A stretch of 20,628 nucleotides of DNA from contig CAAGNN010000020.1 of NCBI GenBank assembly GCA_900771325.1, positions 1-20,628 on the forward strand, written 5' to 3'. Source of the stretch: Kiritimatiellia bacterium (GTDB lineage Bacteria; Verrucomicrobiota; Kiritimatiellia; RFP12; DVOR01). This document shows positions 13,825 through 20,628 of the stretch, in pieces. The number at the start of each line of letters is the position of its first letter. Position 1 is the stretch's first letter. The notes under the pieces are model-generated. The model was given only the letters and a program-made list of their open reading frames with translations, had not been told where the DNA came from and made no database searches. The translations under genes and the position numbers were made by a program.

Positions 13825-14541
13825 TTAGGCCAGAGCGAGGATTTCGATTTCGCAGAGGCAGCCCTTGGGGATGTCGCGCACGGCCACACAGGAACGGGCG
13901 GGCTTGGAGGTGAAGTACTTGGCGTAGACTTCGTTGAAGGCGGCGAAGTCGGCGATGTCGGCCAGGAAGCAGGTGGTCTTGATGACGCGCGAGAAGTCGA
14001 GGCCGGCGGCCTTGAGGAGTTCACCGCAGTTCTTGCAGGCCTGTTCGGCCTGGGCGGCGATGCCTTCGGGGATGGTGCCGGTGGCGGGGTCAACGGGGAT
14101 CTGGCCGGAGGCGAAGAGGAGGCCGTTGACAATCTTGGCCTGGCTGTAGGGGCCGATGGCGGCGGGGGCGTTGGGGGTGCTGAGGGTTTGCATGGGGGAG
14201 TTTTCCTTTCGATGAGGGGGGTAGGCGCGCGCGGCTGTTTCGACGAGCCGGGCGGCAGCTTCCACGCAGAGCGGGCAGGGTGTGTGAGCCTGCGTCTTGA
14301 TTTCGTGGCAGGTGAGGGCACCGACCTCGCGGGCGAAGGCGGCCTTGATGGCCTCAGCCTGGTCGGGGCAAAGGAGGAGGGCGGCGTGCAGGGCGCCGCA
14401 GAGGCCGCCGGGGGCGTGACCGCCGCCGCAGGCAGCCATCTCGGCCACCTGCTCGGGGGTGCCACCGCCGCCCTGCATCACGGCTTGGGCGCAGTTGTGC
14501 TTCTTGGGGACGGCGGTAAAGAGGGCGTGAGCTTCGGTCAT
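13825..14541 (-). CDS. C_GCAxxG_C_C family domain fused to RidA
   Basis: One open frame of 238 residues without a stop between two domains. Residues 1-105 match the Cys-rich C_GCAxxG_C_C family, putative redox or metal proteins of unknown role: NCAQAV (Cys17), Cys38 and GGGHAPGGLCGAL (Cys48), Cys58, Cys78, then CPLC (89/92). Residues 117-238 are a complete RidA: AIGPYSQAKIVNGLLFASGQIP, SRVIKTTCFLADIADFAAFNEVY, and the catalytic Arg in RSCVAVRDIPKGCLCEIE. RidA hydrolyses enamines/imines from PLP enzymes such as threonine ammonia-lyase, encoded at the start of this cluster. The ATG at 14541 comes one base after the kdsB stop. An internal ATG at 14193 has its own ribosome binding site, so free RidA may also be made. 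It may be a true fusion or a lost stop codon. Confidence 0.85.
   Translation of the reverse strand: MTEAHALFTAVPKKHNCAQAVMQGGGGTPEQVAEMAACGGGHAPGGLCGALHAALLLCPDQAEAIKAAFAREVGALTCHEIKTQAHTPCPLCVEAAARLVETAARAYPPHRKENSPMQTLSTPNAPAAIGPYSQAKIVNGLLFASGQIPVDPATGTIPEGIAAQAEQACKNCGELLKAAGLDFSRVIKTTCFLADIADFAAFNEVYAKYFTSKPARSCVAVRDIPKGCLCEIEILALA
14191..14210 (-). promoter_or_regulatory. Internal ribosome binding site and start codon for free RidA
   Basis: On the minus strand GAAAGGAAAAC is followed 8 bases later by ATG (14193), exactly where RidA family proteins begin (MQTLSTPNAPAAIGPYSQA). The same GAAAGGAA-type site precedes metX, the PEP-CTERM gene, kdsB and aroQ. It lies within the open fusion frame, so translation from here would give a 122-residue normal RidA (13825-14193). 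Confidence 0.65.
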
Positions 14542-14542
14542 C

Positions 14543-15277
14543 TTAGAGCCTCTTGAGGAGGAGTTTTTCAACGGTTTCGACGTCGGCCGGGGTGTCGACC
14601 CCCACCCCTTCGTCGTTGCAACGGATAACGCCAATGCGCCCACCGAGCCACAGGGCGCGGAGCTGCTCGAGGGATTCGGTCTTCTCCAGGGGGCAGGGCG
14701 GGGTCTTGATGAGGCGGGCGAGGAAGTCGCCGCGATAGGCGTAGATGCCCAGGTGGCGCCAGTAGAGGCCGGAGGCGAGGTCGGGCTCGCCATCGCGGCG
14801 GCAGGGAATGGGCAGACGCGAGAAGTAGAGGGCGCTGTCGTCGTTGCGCAAGACCACCTTGACGACGGTGCGCGCGTTGAGCTGCTCGGGCGACTGGATG
14901 GGGCAGGCGGCCGTGGCCATCTCTTCGCCGGTGCGGATCATCCGCTCGGCCAGCGCGTCGATGAGGTCGGGGTCCATCAGCGGCTCATCGCCCTGGATGT
15001 TGATGACGATGTCGCCGGGCTCGGGTTTGGCGGCAACGGCCACGCGGTCGGTGCCGGAGGGGAGGTCGGAGGCGGTCATCGCCACCTCGCAGGCCGAGCC
15101 GACAGCCTCGCGAATGCGCTCGTCGTCGGTGGCGACGATGACGCGGTCGAGCCGTTTGGCGCGCTTGGCGGCCTCGACGACCCAGAGGACGAGGGGCCGG
15201 CCCAGGATGGGCGTGAGCGGTTTACCGGGGAAGCGCGTGGAGCCCCAACGCGAGGGGATAACGCCGATGATAGCCAT
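14543..15277 (-). CDS. kdsB: 3-deoxy-manno-octulosonate cytidylyltransferase
   Basis: Activates Kdo to CMP-Kdo with CTP for transfer to lipid A, so the organism should make a Kdo-containing LPS. The 244 residues match the family. Motifs are the nucleotide-binding IPSRWGSTRFPGKPL (7-21), VATDDERI, SGTDRVA, NIQGDEPL (93-100), YFSRLPIP, HLGIYAYR and the C-terminal LEKTESLEQLRALW, all standard for KdsB. The ATG at 15277 has GAAAGGAAG upstream. It lies 34 bases after gpsA and one base before the C_GCAxxG-RidA start, so it is inside the operon. No other Kdo genes (kdsA, waaA) are in the window. Confidence 0.95.
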   Translation of the reverse strand: MAIIGVIPSRWGSTRFPGKPLTPILGRPLVLWVVEAAKRAKRLDRVIVATDDERIREAVGSACEVAMTASDLPSGTDRVAVAAKPEPGDIVINIQGDEPLMDPDLIDALAERMIRTGEEMATAACPIQSPEQLNARTVVKVVLRNDDSALYFSRLPIPCRRDGEPDLASGLYWRHLGIYAYRGDFLARLIKTPPCPLEKTESLEQLRALWLGGRIGVIRCNDEGVGVDTPADVETVEKLLLKRL

Positions 15278-15311
15278 AGTCTTCTTCCTTTCGATTGAGG
15301 CCGGGGCGCGA

Positions 15312-16301
15312 TTATTCGGGCTTGGCGGTGCGTTCCATCAGGAGCATCACCGCGTCTTCGGCCGAGAGGTTGCAGTAGCACATGCGGTAGACCACGTCAG
15401 TGATGGGCATCTCCACCTGGAACTGCTCGGCGAGGTCGTGCAAAAGCTTGGCGTTGTCCACGCCTTCAGCCACCATCTGCATCCCCGAGAGGATCTCCTC
15501 GATGGGGAGGCCGCGGCCGAGGCGCTCGCCCACGGAGTGGTTGCGGCTGTGCTGGGAGGTGCAGGTGACGATGAGATCCCCCACCCCGGCCAGACCGCTG
15601 AGGGTCTGCGCGCGGGCGCCCATCTTGAGCCCCAGGCGCATCATCTCGGCCAGACCACGGGTGATGAGAGCCGCGCGGGTGTTGTCGCCAAAGCCAAAGC
15701 CGTCACTGGCGCCGACGGCGATGGCGAGCACATTCTTGACCAGGCCGCCAATCTCCACGCCCAGGACGTCATCGGTGGTGTAGACGCGGAAGCGCGGGCC
15801 ATTGAAGAGCTTCTGGGCCTCGACGGCCAGGGCGTGGTCCTCGCAAGCGCAGGTGACGGCAGTGGGAATGCGGCGGGCGACCTCCTCGGCGTGCGAGGGG
15901 CCGGAGAGGACGACCACGCGGTCGGTCTTGAGCGTCTCGCGCGCCACTTCGCTCATCCGCTGGTGGGTTTCGGGGCAGACGCCCTTGGTGAGGCTGATGA
16001 CAAGCGTGTGCTTCACATCCAAGAGCGGGGCGATCTGCTCGCAGACCGAGCGGTAGAACTTGGAGGGGACGGCCAGGACCACGGCATCGGCATCGGGCAC
16101 GGCCGAGGCGAGGGCGGAGGTCCAGTGAATGCTGGGGGCGAACTTGATGCCCGGCAGGTAGCGCGGGTTGGTCAAGGTCTTGCGCACTTCGGCGATGTAG
16201 TCCGGGAAGGGGCCCCAGACGGTGACGGTGTGGCCGTAGGAATCAAGAAGCTTGGCAGCGGCGGACCCCCAGCCGCCATCTCCGATGACTGCGATGTTCA
16301 T
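15312..16301 (-). CDS. gpsA: Glycerol-3-phosphate dehydrogenase [NAD(P)+]
   Basis: Reduces dihydroxyacetone phosphate to sn-glycerol-3-phosphate, the backbone precursor of phospholipids. The 329-residue protein begins with the dinucleotide-binding motif IGDGGWGSA (6-14), followed by AVPSKFYRSV, LTKGV, VLSGPSHAEEVA, and the substrate-binding block GLVKNVLAIAVGASDGFGFGDNTRAALITRGLAEM, ending with LAGVGDLIVTCTSQHSRNHSVG, all hallmarks of GpsA. The ATG at 16301 is preceded by AAGGAG and overlaps the plsY stop by 4 bases (ATGA). The pairing with plsY, which uses its product, makes the functional link clear. Longer readings upstream of 16301 run through plsY in another frame and are not used. Confidence 0.96.
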   Translation of the reverse strand: MNIAVIGDGGWGSAAAKLLDSYGHTVTVWGPFPDYIAEVRKTLTNPRYLPGIKFAPSIHWTSALASAVPDADAVVLAVPSKFYRSVCEQIAPLLDVKHTLVISLTKGVCPETHQRMSEVARETLKTDRVVVLSGPSHAEEVARRIPTAVTCACEDHALAVEAQKLFNGPRFRVYTTDDVLGVEIGGLVKNVLAIAVGASDGFGFGDNTRAALITRGLAEMMRLGLKMGARAQTLSGLAGVGDLIVTCTSQHSRNHSVGERLGRGLPIEEILSGMQMVAEGVDNAKLLHDLAEQFQVEMPITDVVYRMCYCNLSAEDAVMLLMERTAKPE

Positions 16302-17008
16302 AGCGTCTCCTTGGCGTTGCGCGCGGCCTCGCGGGCGGCACGTTGGGCGGCAGTGAAGGCGAAGCGGTTCTCCGTGCCATTGAGCAGGCGAACGATGTTC
16401 TGGCGGTGCTTGAGGATGGCCAGGGCGGCCAGGATGGTGATCAAGGCGCGGAACCAGATGGGCGAAGCGCAGCAGCCGGCGTAGGGATAGAGCGGCGACC
16501 AGATGGTGCCGGCCACAATAACTGCCGCCAGGCAGCTGGCCAGCGACACATAGCGGCTCAGCAGGAAGATGACCGCCCACCCGGCAAAGCCGATGCCCCC
16601 GGCGAGCGGGGCCACGCCAAAGAGCAGCCCCAACGCCGTGGCCACCCCCTTGCCGCCCTTGAAGCGCAGGTAGATGGGGAAGATGTGCCCGAGCATCGCC
16701 GCCGTGCCGCACAAGACGCGCAGCAGCAAGAGGCGGTCGGCCGGAATCTCCGCGCCCCACGTCAGCGGCAAGAGCGCGCAGTAGACCCCGGCGAAGCCCT
16801 TGAGCATATCAAGCAAGAAAGCGAGAATGCCCCACTTGGCGCCCACGCAACGAAAGACATTCGTGGCACCGATGTTCTTGCTCCCGCTGTTGCGCAGGTC
16901 CACCCCACGGCTCTTGGCGATAATCAAGCCAAAGGGCACAGCCCCGAGCAGGTAAGCCGGCACCAAGGCCGCCAGCGCCACCAACGCATAACCAATCGTC
17001 TCTGTCAT
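16298..17008 (-). CDS. plsY: Glycerol-3-phosphate acyltransferase PlsY
   Basis: Integral inner-membrane enzyme that acylates the sn-1 position of glycerol-3-phosphate from acyl-phosphate, the first step of phospholipid synthesis in most bacteria. The 236-residue protein has several hydrophobic helices and the conserved PlsY loops: AYLLGAVPFGLIIAK, then SGSKNIGATNVFR (41-53), HIFPIYLRFKGGKGVATALG, and SRYVSLASCLAA. It has a basic, Ala/Arg-rich C-terminal extension after ILKHRQNIVRLLNGTE, slightly longer than usual. The ATG at 17008 has CGGAGGA upstream. Stop and gpsA start overlap. It would need PlsX for acyl-phosphate, not present in this window. Confidence 0.95.
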   Translation of the reverse strand: MTETIGYALVALAALVPAYLLGAVPFGLIIAKSRGVDLRNSGSKNIGATNVFRCVGAKWGILAFLLDMLKGFAGVYCALLPLTWGAEIPADRLLLLRVLCGTAAMLGHIFPIYLRFKGGKGVATALGLLFGVAPLAGGIGFAGWAVIFLLSRYVSLASCLAAVIVAGTIWSPLYPYAGCCASPIWFRALITILAALAILKHRQNIVRLLNGTENRFAFTAAQRAAREAARNAKETL

Positions 17009-17022
17009 CAACGTTCCTCCGC

Positions 17023-17463
17023 TTACTGCTTCGCCTGGAGGTGGGCGATCAGCCCCTCCACGGCCAACGCATAACCCTGCAGCCCAAAGCCCATCAACTG
17101 CGCCACGCACACCGGCGCGGTGTACGACACCTGGCGGAAGGCTTCGCGCCGGTGCGTGTTGGAGATGTGGAGCTCGACGGCTGGCAACTCGCTCGCGGCA
17201 ATCGCATCGCGCAGCGCCACGGAGGTGTGCGTGTAGGCCGCCGGATTGATAATCAGGCCATCGTAAACGCCCCGGGCCGCGCCGATCTTCGAGACCAATT
17301 CGCCCTCCACATCGCTCTGGAAGGCATCCAGCTCCGCCCCCAGACGGCGAGCCGTCTCGCGCGCCAGCGCCTCGGCATCGGCCAGGGTGAAGCGTCCGTA
17401 AATCTCCGGCTCGCGCGTGCCGAGCAAACGCAGGTTCGGACCATTGAGCAGCAAGAGTCTCAT
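17023..17463 (-). CDS. aroQ: 3-dehydroquinate dehydratase, type II
   Basis: Dehydrates 3-dehydroquinate to 3-dehydroshikimate in the shikimate pathway; small dodecameric cytoplasmic enzyme. The 146 residues show LLNGPNLRLLGTREPEIYG (catalytic Tyr in IYG), SDVEGELVSKI, the NPAAYTHTSVALRDA loop with the catalytic His, and ELHISNTHRREAFRQVSYTA. The usual QSNxEGE motif reads QSDVEGE here, so an Asn is replaced by Asp. The ATG at 17463 is preferred over the adjacent in-frame GTG at 17466 because GAAAGGA is then at normal distance. It is 14 bases from both holB and plsY. No other aro genes are nearby. Confidence 0.94.
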   Translation of the reverse strand: MRLLLLNGPNLRLLGTREPEIYGRFTLADAEALARETARRLGAELDAFQSDVEGELVSKIGAARGVYDGLIINPAAYTHTSVALRDAIAASELPAVELHISNTHRREAFRQVSYTAPVCVAQLMGFGLQGYALAVEGLIAHLQAKQ

Positions 17464-17477
17464 CACAATTCCTTTCG

Positions 17478-18407
17478 TCAGAGGAAGAAGCGGTCAAGCC
17501 AGTAAGGGAGGATCTGCGCCGGGGCGATGTTGCGCTCCAGTTGGATGGAGAGCTGTTCGAGCATCGTCAGGTTCTCGAGCAGCTTGGCCAGGGGATAGAC
17601 CTTGGCCCGGGCGGCGAGCGCCTCGGCGTAGGTGGGGAAGGAGAGCCTGGGCGGCTCGGGCGAACCGGCGGAGGCGGCCAGGCGAACCAAGTCGCCCATC
17701 CACTGTTCGATCGTCAAGAGCAGGTCCGAGCGCCAGGCCTTGGCCCGCGCGCCGACCAGCGCGTCGAGGACCTCCTTATCCTCGAGCACGGCGCTATTCT
17801 CTTTCGCCTCTTCGCGCACCTGCTTCTCGGCGGTCTTGTTCATCTCGTCGAGGATGGCGCAAAGCGCGTCGGCCCGCGCCGTATCTTGCAGGACGCTCTT
17901 GGAGGTAATCCCCGCGAGCAGCCCCAGCAACTGCCCACGCCACGGGTCATCCAACCGCCGCCGCCCCTCCAGGTGCAACACCTGGCAACGGGAGACAATC
18001 GTCGGCAGCAGGTCGGTCATCGCGTCGGCCAGCAACAGGAAGAGGGTCCTCGGCGGAGGCTCCTCCAAGGTCTTGAGAAAGGCATTGGCCGCCTCGGCCT
18101 TCAAGCGGTCCGCCGAGACGATAACCGGCACCTTCCACCCGCCACAGAGGGCGGATTGCTGGGCCATCGGCAAAATCTGCTCGCGCATCATCTCCACGCT
18201 GATGATGCGGCTCTTCTTCTCGGGCTTGAACCAGGGCATATCCGGGTGAGCGTGCTCGCCAATGGTCGGCTCATCGCCAATCAACTGCCGCCCAATCCAC
18301 TCGGCCAATTCGCTGCCTACCGTCCGCACCGGCCCCACAATCAGATAGGCCTGCGCCGGGCGACCGGTGGCGAAAGCGTGCAAGAGCCCTGTGCGAACCG
18401 CGTCCAT
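17478..18407 (-). CDS. holB: DNA polymerase III delta' subunit-like clamp-loader protein
   Basis: A 309-residue AAA+ protein of the clamp-loader family. The N-terminal part has AFATGRPAQAYLIVGPVRTVGSELAEWIGRQL, where the P-loop (normally GxxGxGKT) lacks the Lys-Thr/Ser, as known for delta' subunits that do not hydrolyse ATP. DRLKAEAANAFLKTLEEPPPRTLFLLLADAMTDLLPTIVSRCQ carries the SRC motif (139-141) characteristic of clamp-loader subunits. The usual zinc-binding Cys cluster is not seen. The C-terminal half is divergent and helical. The ATG at 18407 lies 7 bases after the permease stop with a weak AGGGG site; longer upstream readings overlap the permease. It likely loads the beta clamp together with DnaX and HolA. 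Confidence 0.85.
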   Translation of the reverse strand: MDAVRTGLLHAFATGRPAQAYLIVGPVRTVGSELAEWIGRQLIGDEPTIGEHAHPDMPWFKPEKKSRIISVEMMREQILPMAQQSALCGGWKVPVIVSADRLKAEAANAFLKTLEEPPPRTLFLLLADAMTDLLPTIVSRCQVLHLEGRRRLDDPWRGQLLGLLAGITSKSVLQDTARADALCAILDEMNKTAEKQVREEAKENSAVLEDKEVLDALVGARAKAWRSDLLLTIEQWMGDLVRLAASAGSPEPPRLSFPTYAEALAARAKVYPLAKLLENLTMLEQLSIQLERNIAPAQILPYWLDRFFL

Positions 18408-18414
18408 CCGCCCC

Positions 18415-19167
18415 TCACCGCTCCGTGGCGCAGAGCCGCAGGGCATCGAAGACCAGCCCGGCGGCATAGACGAAGACCGCGGTCATCGTCAAGCACCCGA
18501 CCAACAGGCGCACATCCAGCACGCCCCCGGCGCAATCGTAGACCATCGCCTGGAAGGGGAACCACGGCCACTGCACCGCCGCGCCCGGTGTCAAGAGCAT
18601 CCCCGCCCGGCACATCGCCGGCGGCACCAAGGCGCACGCCAGCAGCGAGAGTAGAAAGGTGGAGGCCGAACTCCGCGAAAAGAGCGAGACCAACGTCCCC
18701 AACGCACTCCAAAAGAGCGCCTGCACAGCCAACGCCCCGCCGGCAAAGAGAAAGCCTAGCCACGTCCACGGCACCTGTGCCGTCTCCGGCAAGAGCCACC
18801 GCAAGAGCACCCAACACGCCACGGAAAGGCCGCCCAGATAGACCATACATAGCCCCCAGGCCGCCCACACCTTTCCCCACACCCAGCCGCGTGAACGCAC
18901 GGGCGTAGCGAACATCAGCCGCAGCATTCCCCCCTCGCGATCCTGCGTAAAACCTCGCGAGGCTGCCACCGCTGCCAAGAAGGGCAAGCCAATCGCCGCC
19001 GAGAGGCCCCAGAGCGCCGGCAGCGTCTCCATCGTCCCCTCCGCCCGCTGCAAAAACCACACCAAGAGCGCCCCCGAGCCCGCCAACGCCAAAATCAAGG
19101 GCCCGAGCCCGTGCACCGAGTGCGCCAGCTGAAAGAACTCCCGGCGAATGATGATGCCTAGTGCCAT
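18415..19167 (-). CDS. ABC-2 type transporter permease
   Basis: A 250-residue integral membrane protein with about six hydrophobic segments, starting at about residue 20 (LGPLILALAGSGALLVWFLQ) and ending with TMTAVFVYAAGLVFDALRL. The stretch FTQDREGGMLRLMFATPVRSRGWVWGKVWA after the second segment is typical of ABC-2 permeases (RExGTL-like motif with the coupling region). The ATG at 19167 overlaps the ATPase stop by one base (TGATG) and has AGGAGG upstream, so the two subunits are translationally coupled. Together they form an exporter or a membrane-remodelling transporter; the substrate cannot be deduced. Residues ahead of 19167 in the open frame lie inside the ATPase gene and are excluded. 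Confidence 0.85.
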   Translation of the reverse strand: MALGIIIRREFFQLAHSVHGLGPLILALAGSGALLVWFLQRAEGTMETLPALWGLSAAIGLPFLAAVAASRGFTQDREGGMLRLMFATPVRSRGWVWGKVWAAWGLCMVYLGGLSVACWVLLRWLLPETAQVPWTWLGFLFAGGALAVQALFWSALGTLVSLFSRSSASTFLLSLLACALVPPAMCRAGMLLTPGAAVQWPWFPFQAMVYDCAGGVLDVRLLVGCLTMTAVFVYAAGLVFDALRLCATER

Positions 19168-19895
19168 CACGCCTCCTGCTCCTGCTTGGTCGGCGGCGGA
19201 TTGAGCACCGCCATCGCCTCCTGGGCCGTCAAACGCCCGGGGAGCACCTTCCCCTGGCGCACCACGCAAAAGCCCGTGCAGCACGCCGAGAGTAACTGCG
19301 GGTCGTGCCCGCTAATGAGCACATGGCTCCGCGCGGAGACCTCCCGGATCATCCCGGAAAAGGCCGCACGCTGCCCCGCATCAATCCCCGCAAAGGGGTC
19401 GTCCAAAACCAAGACCGGCGGCACCGTCAGCAGCGCCTCGGCCAGCGCCACGCGCCGCCGCAACCCCAGCGAGAGCCGCCCAATCCGCTCACGCCGCAGG
19501 GCCACCAGGCCGCACCGCTCCAGCGCCTCGTTTACCCGCCGGCGAATCCGCAAAAAACGCTCCCCGCGCACCTTAGCCCGAAAGCGCAAATAGCGCACGA
19601 CCGTGAGATCCTCATAGACGGGCGCGAGTTCGGTCAAATAGCCCACTCGCCGCCGATAAGCCAGCCCGGCATCCGTCCGGAAGCGCCGCGTGCGCCCGGC
19701 CAAATCGGTCAGCGACAGGCGCACTTCGCCCGACTGCGGCACCATCGCCGCCGCCGCCAGCCCCAGCAAGGTCGACTTCCCGGCGCCATTGCCTCCCACC
19801 ACGCCCAACACCTCGCCGGGCGCAACCTTGAGGTTCGCCCCGACGATGCCGCGTCCGGGCGCATATTGGAAGGAGGCTTCCAGGAACTCGAGCAT
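19167..19895 (-). CDS. ABC transporter ATP-binding protein
   Basis: A 242-residue nucleotide-binding subunit. Walker A is GGNGAGKST (34-42), the signature is LSLGLRRRVALAEAL (from 141) where LSGGQ is expected, Walker B is VLVLDDPFAGID (from 161) with Asp instead of the usual catalytic Glu, and the switch His197 is in ISGHD. The signature Gly is kept (third-fourth position altered). Fold and order of motifs match the multidrug/lipid-type NBDs partnered with ABC-2 permeases. The ATG at 19895 follows the ilvA stop by 13 bases. It runs into the permease gene (TGATG). Whether the Glu to Asp change lowers ATPase turnover is unknown. Confidence 0.9.
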   Translation of the reverse strand: MLEFLEASFQYAPGRGIVGANLKVAPGEVLGVVGGNGAGKSTLLGLAAAAMVPQSGEVRLSLTDLAGRTRRFRTDAGLAYRRRVGYLTELAPVYEDLTVVRYLRFRAKVRGERFLRIRRRVNEALERCGLVALRRERIGRLSLGLRRRVALAEALLTVPPVLVLDDPFAGIDAGQRAAFSGMIREVSARSHVLISGHDPQLLSACCTGFCVVRQGKVLPGRLTAQEAMAVLNPPPTKQEQEA

Positions 19896-19908
19896 CGTGG
19901 CCGGACCT

Positions 19909-20628
19909 TTACCGCAAGAGGACGTAGCCGTGCGCCTCCAGGGCACCGTGGATCTGCCCGATTTGCTCGAAGTTGCGCGTCTCGAGTTGCAAATTGAGCA
20001 CGCAGGAAGCGAGCGCCGTATCGACCCCCGAGGGACCGTAGCTCACGCCAACCACATTCCCGCCGCACTGCGAGACGATCTCCGAGACCTTCGCCAGCTG
20101 CCCGGGCTTATCCGGCAGCGTCAAGCGGATTTCCGCCCGCCGCCCGCTCGCCAGCAGACCACGATAGATCACGCGGCTGAGGATGTTCACATCGATATTG
20201 CCGCCCGAAAGCAGACAGCAGACCTTCTTCCCCTTCAGCTCGGGCACCTTGTCGTAGATCATCGCGGCCACCGAGACCGCGCCCGCCCCTTCGCAGACCA
20301 GCTTGCGCTGCTCAATCAGGAAGAGAATGGCCGCGGCAATCTCGTCCTCCGAGACCGTCACGATGCCATCAACATATTGCTGAACCGTCTCGAAGGTCAG
20401 GTCGCCGGGGTGCTTGACCGCGATACCATCGGCAAAGGTATTGGCCGTCAGCAGCGTCAACTTGTCCTGCGCCTCAATCGAGCGCTTCATACTCGCCGCC
20501 TCCGCCGCCTGCACGCCATAGACCTTGCACGAGGGCTTAAGCTGCTTGATGGCGTAGGCCACGCCGGAAATCAGCCCGCCGCCGCCAATCGGCACGAAGA
20601 CCGCGTCCACCTCCGGCAGCTGCTCCAA
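19909..20628 (-). CDS. ilvA: Threonine ammonia-lyase, C-terminal part (window-truncated)
   Basis: The gene runs past the window end, so only the last 239 or so codons are here and no start can be called (the first codon visible is TTG inside the frame). FVPIGGGGLISGVAYAIKQL is the PLP-phosphate Gly loop of the fold-type II PLP enzymes, SGGNID near residue 141 is the second conserved block, and the final 75 residues (AEIRLTLPDKPGQLAKVSEIV) are a single ACT domain for allosteric control. A single ACT domain places it with the shorter threonine ammonia-lyases (about 400 aa) instead of the two-ACT biosynthetic E. coli IlvA. It forms 2-oxobutanoate and ammonia from threonine via an enamine, the kind of intermediate RidA removes; a RidA domain is encoded at the far end of this cluster. 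Confidence 0.92.
   Translation of the reverse strand: MEQLPEVDAVFVPIGGGGLISGVAYAIKQLKPSCKVYGVQAAEAASMKRSIEAQDKLTLLTANTFADGIAVKHPGDLTFETVQQYVDGIVTVSEDEIAAAILFLIEQRKLVCEGAGAVSVAAMIYDKVPELKGKKVCCLLSGGNIDVNILSRVIYRGLLASGRRAEIRLTLPDKPGQLAKVSEIVSQCGGNVVGVSYGPSGVDTALASCVLNLQLETRNFEQIGQIHGALEAHGYVLLR

Noticed and set aside
17464..17530. Promoter for aroQ inside the end of holB (TTGACC at about 17494)
   Set aside because: No matching -10 at 16-19 bases; retained only as a possibility from the skew change.
1..20628. Known defence, secondary-metabolite, phage or integrative element
   Set aside because: Every gene with a recognisable family is a core metabolic, envelope or replication gene; no integrase, transposase, nuclease-toxin pair or tRNA attachment site was seen.

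Overview
This is a GC-rich, gene-dense chromosomal window, probably from an uncultured Gram-negative bacterium of the Verrucomicrobiota/Kiritimatiellota type. The assignment is inferred from three things: a small exported protein with a PEP-CTERM sorting tail (VPEPTVLALLALGVAGVALRRR at its C-terminus), Kdo activation for LPS (KdsB), and a secreted LRR-type protein ending in an FYRIRISK-like tail. No rRNA, tRNA, phage, transposase or CRISPR locus was seen. Most contents are housekeeping genes.

Layout. (1) 1-193: 22-bp GC-rich repeats, then a composite repeat and a putative extended -10 promoter. (2) 194-5620, plus strand: two unrecognised small proteins (the second a TPR/membrane protein), a patatin-like hydrolase and signal peptidase I, all overlapping or translationally coupled; then UDP-galactopyranose mutase (glf) and bioA, separated by a heptamer repeat. 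(3) 5667-6313, minus: a small frameshifted LRR-type secreted protein with a poly-G promoter. (4) 6314-6715: non-coding repeat island. (5) 12474-6716, minus: an operon of a metX-metW fusion, cysE, an exported unknown, an AsmA-like protein and trmL. (6) 12606-13196, minus: a stand-alone PEP-CTERM protein with its own promoter and terminator. (7) 13197-13824: second large repeat island. (8) 20628-13825, minus: ilvA (cut by the window end), ABC ATPase, ABC permease, holB, aroQ, plsY, gpsA, kdsB and a C_GCAxxG-RidA fusion, with very short gaps or overlaps and a terminator at about 13684-13711.

How the genes connect. metX-metW plus cysE makes both acyl-homoserine and O-acetylserine, the two carbon acceptors for sulfur assimilation. 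gpsA and plsY supply glycerol-3-phosphate and its first acylation for phospholipids; kdsB serves LPS; glf supplies UDP-Galf for surface glycans; lepB and the AsmA-like protein belong to envelope biogenesis. RidA next to (and here fused with) another domain, in a cluster that starts with threonine ammonia-lyase, fits its family role of removing the enamine/imine products of that enzyme.

The least explained content lies between genes. A mosaic of short repeats recurs at five or more places: 22-bp-period GC-rich units; a GCTCGCTNCGCTCGC box followed by locus-specific heptamer arrays; a CGCGACGGAGGG box; and hairpins whose stems differ but whose CGGAG loop and downstream tail are conserved. The two secreted-protein genes share a promoter design in which a G homopolymer lies between the -35 and -10 boxes, suggesting phase-variable expression.
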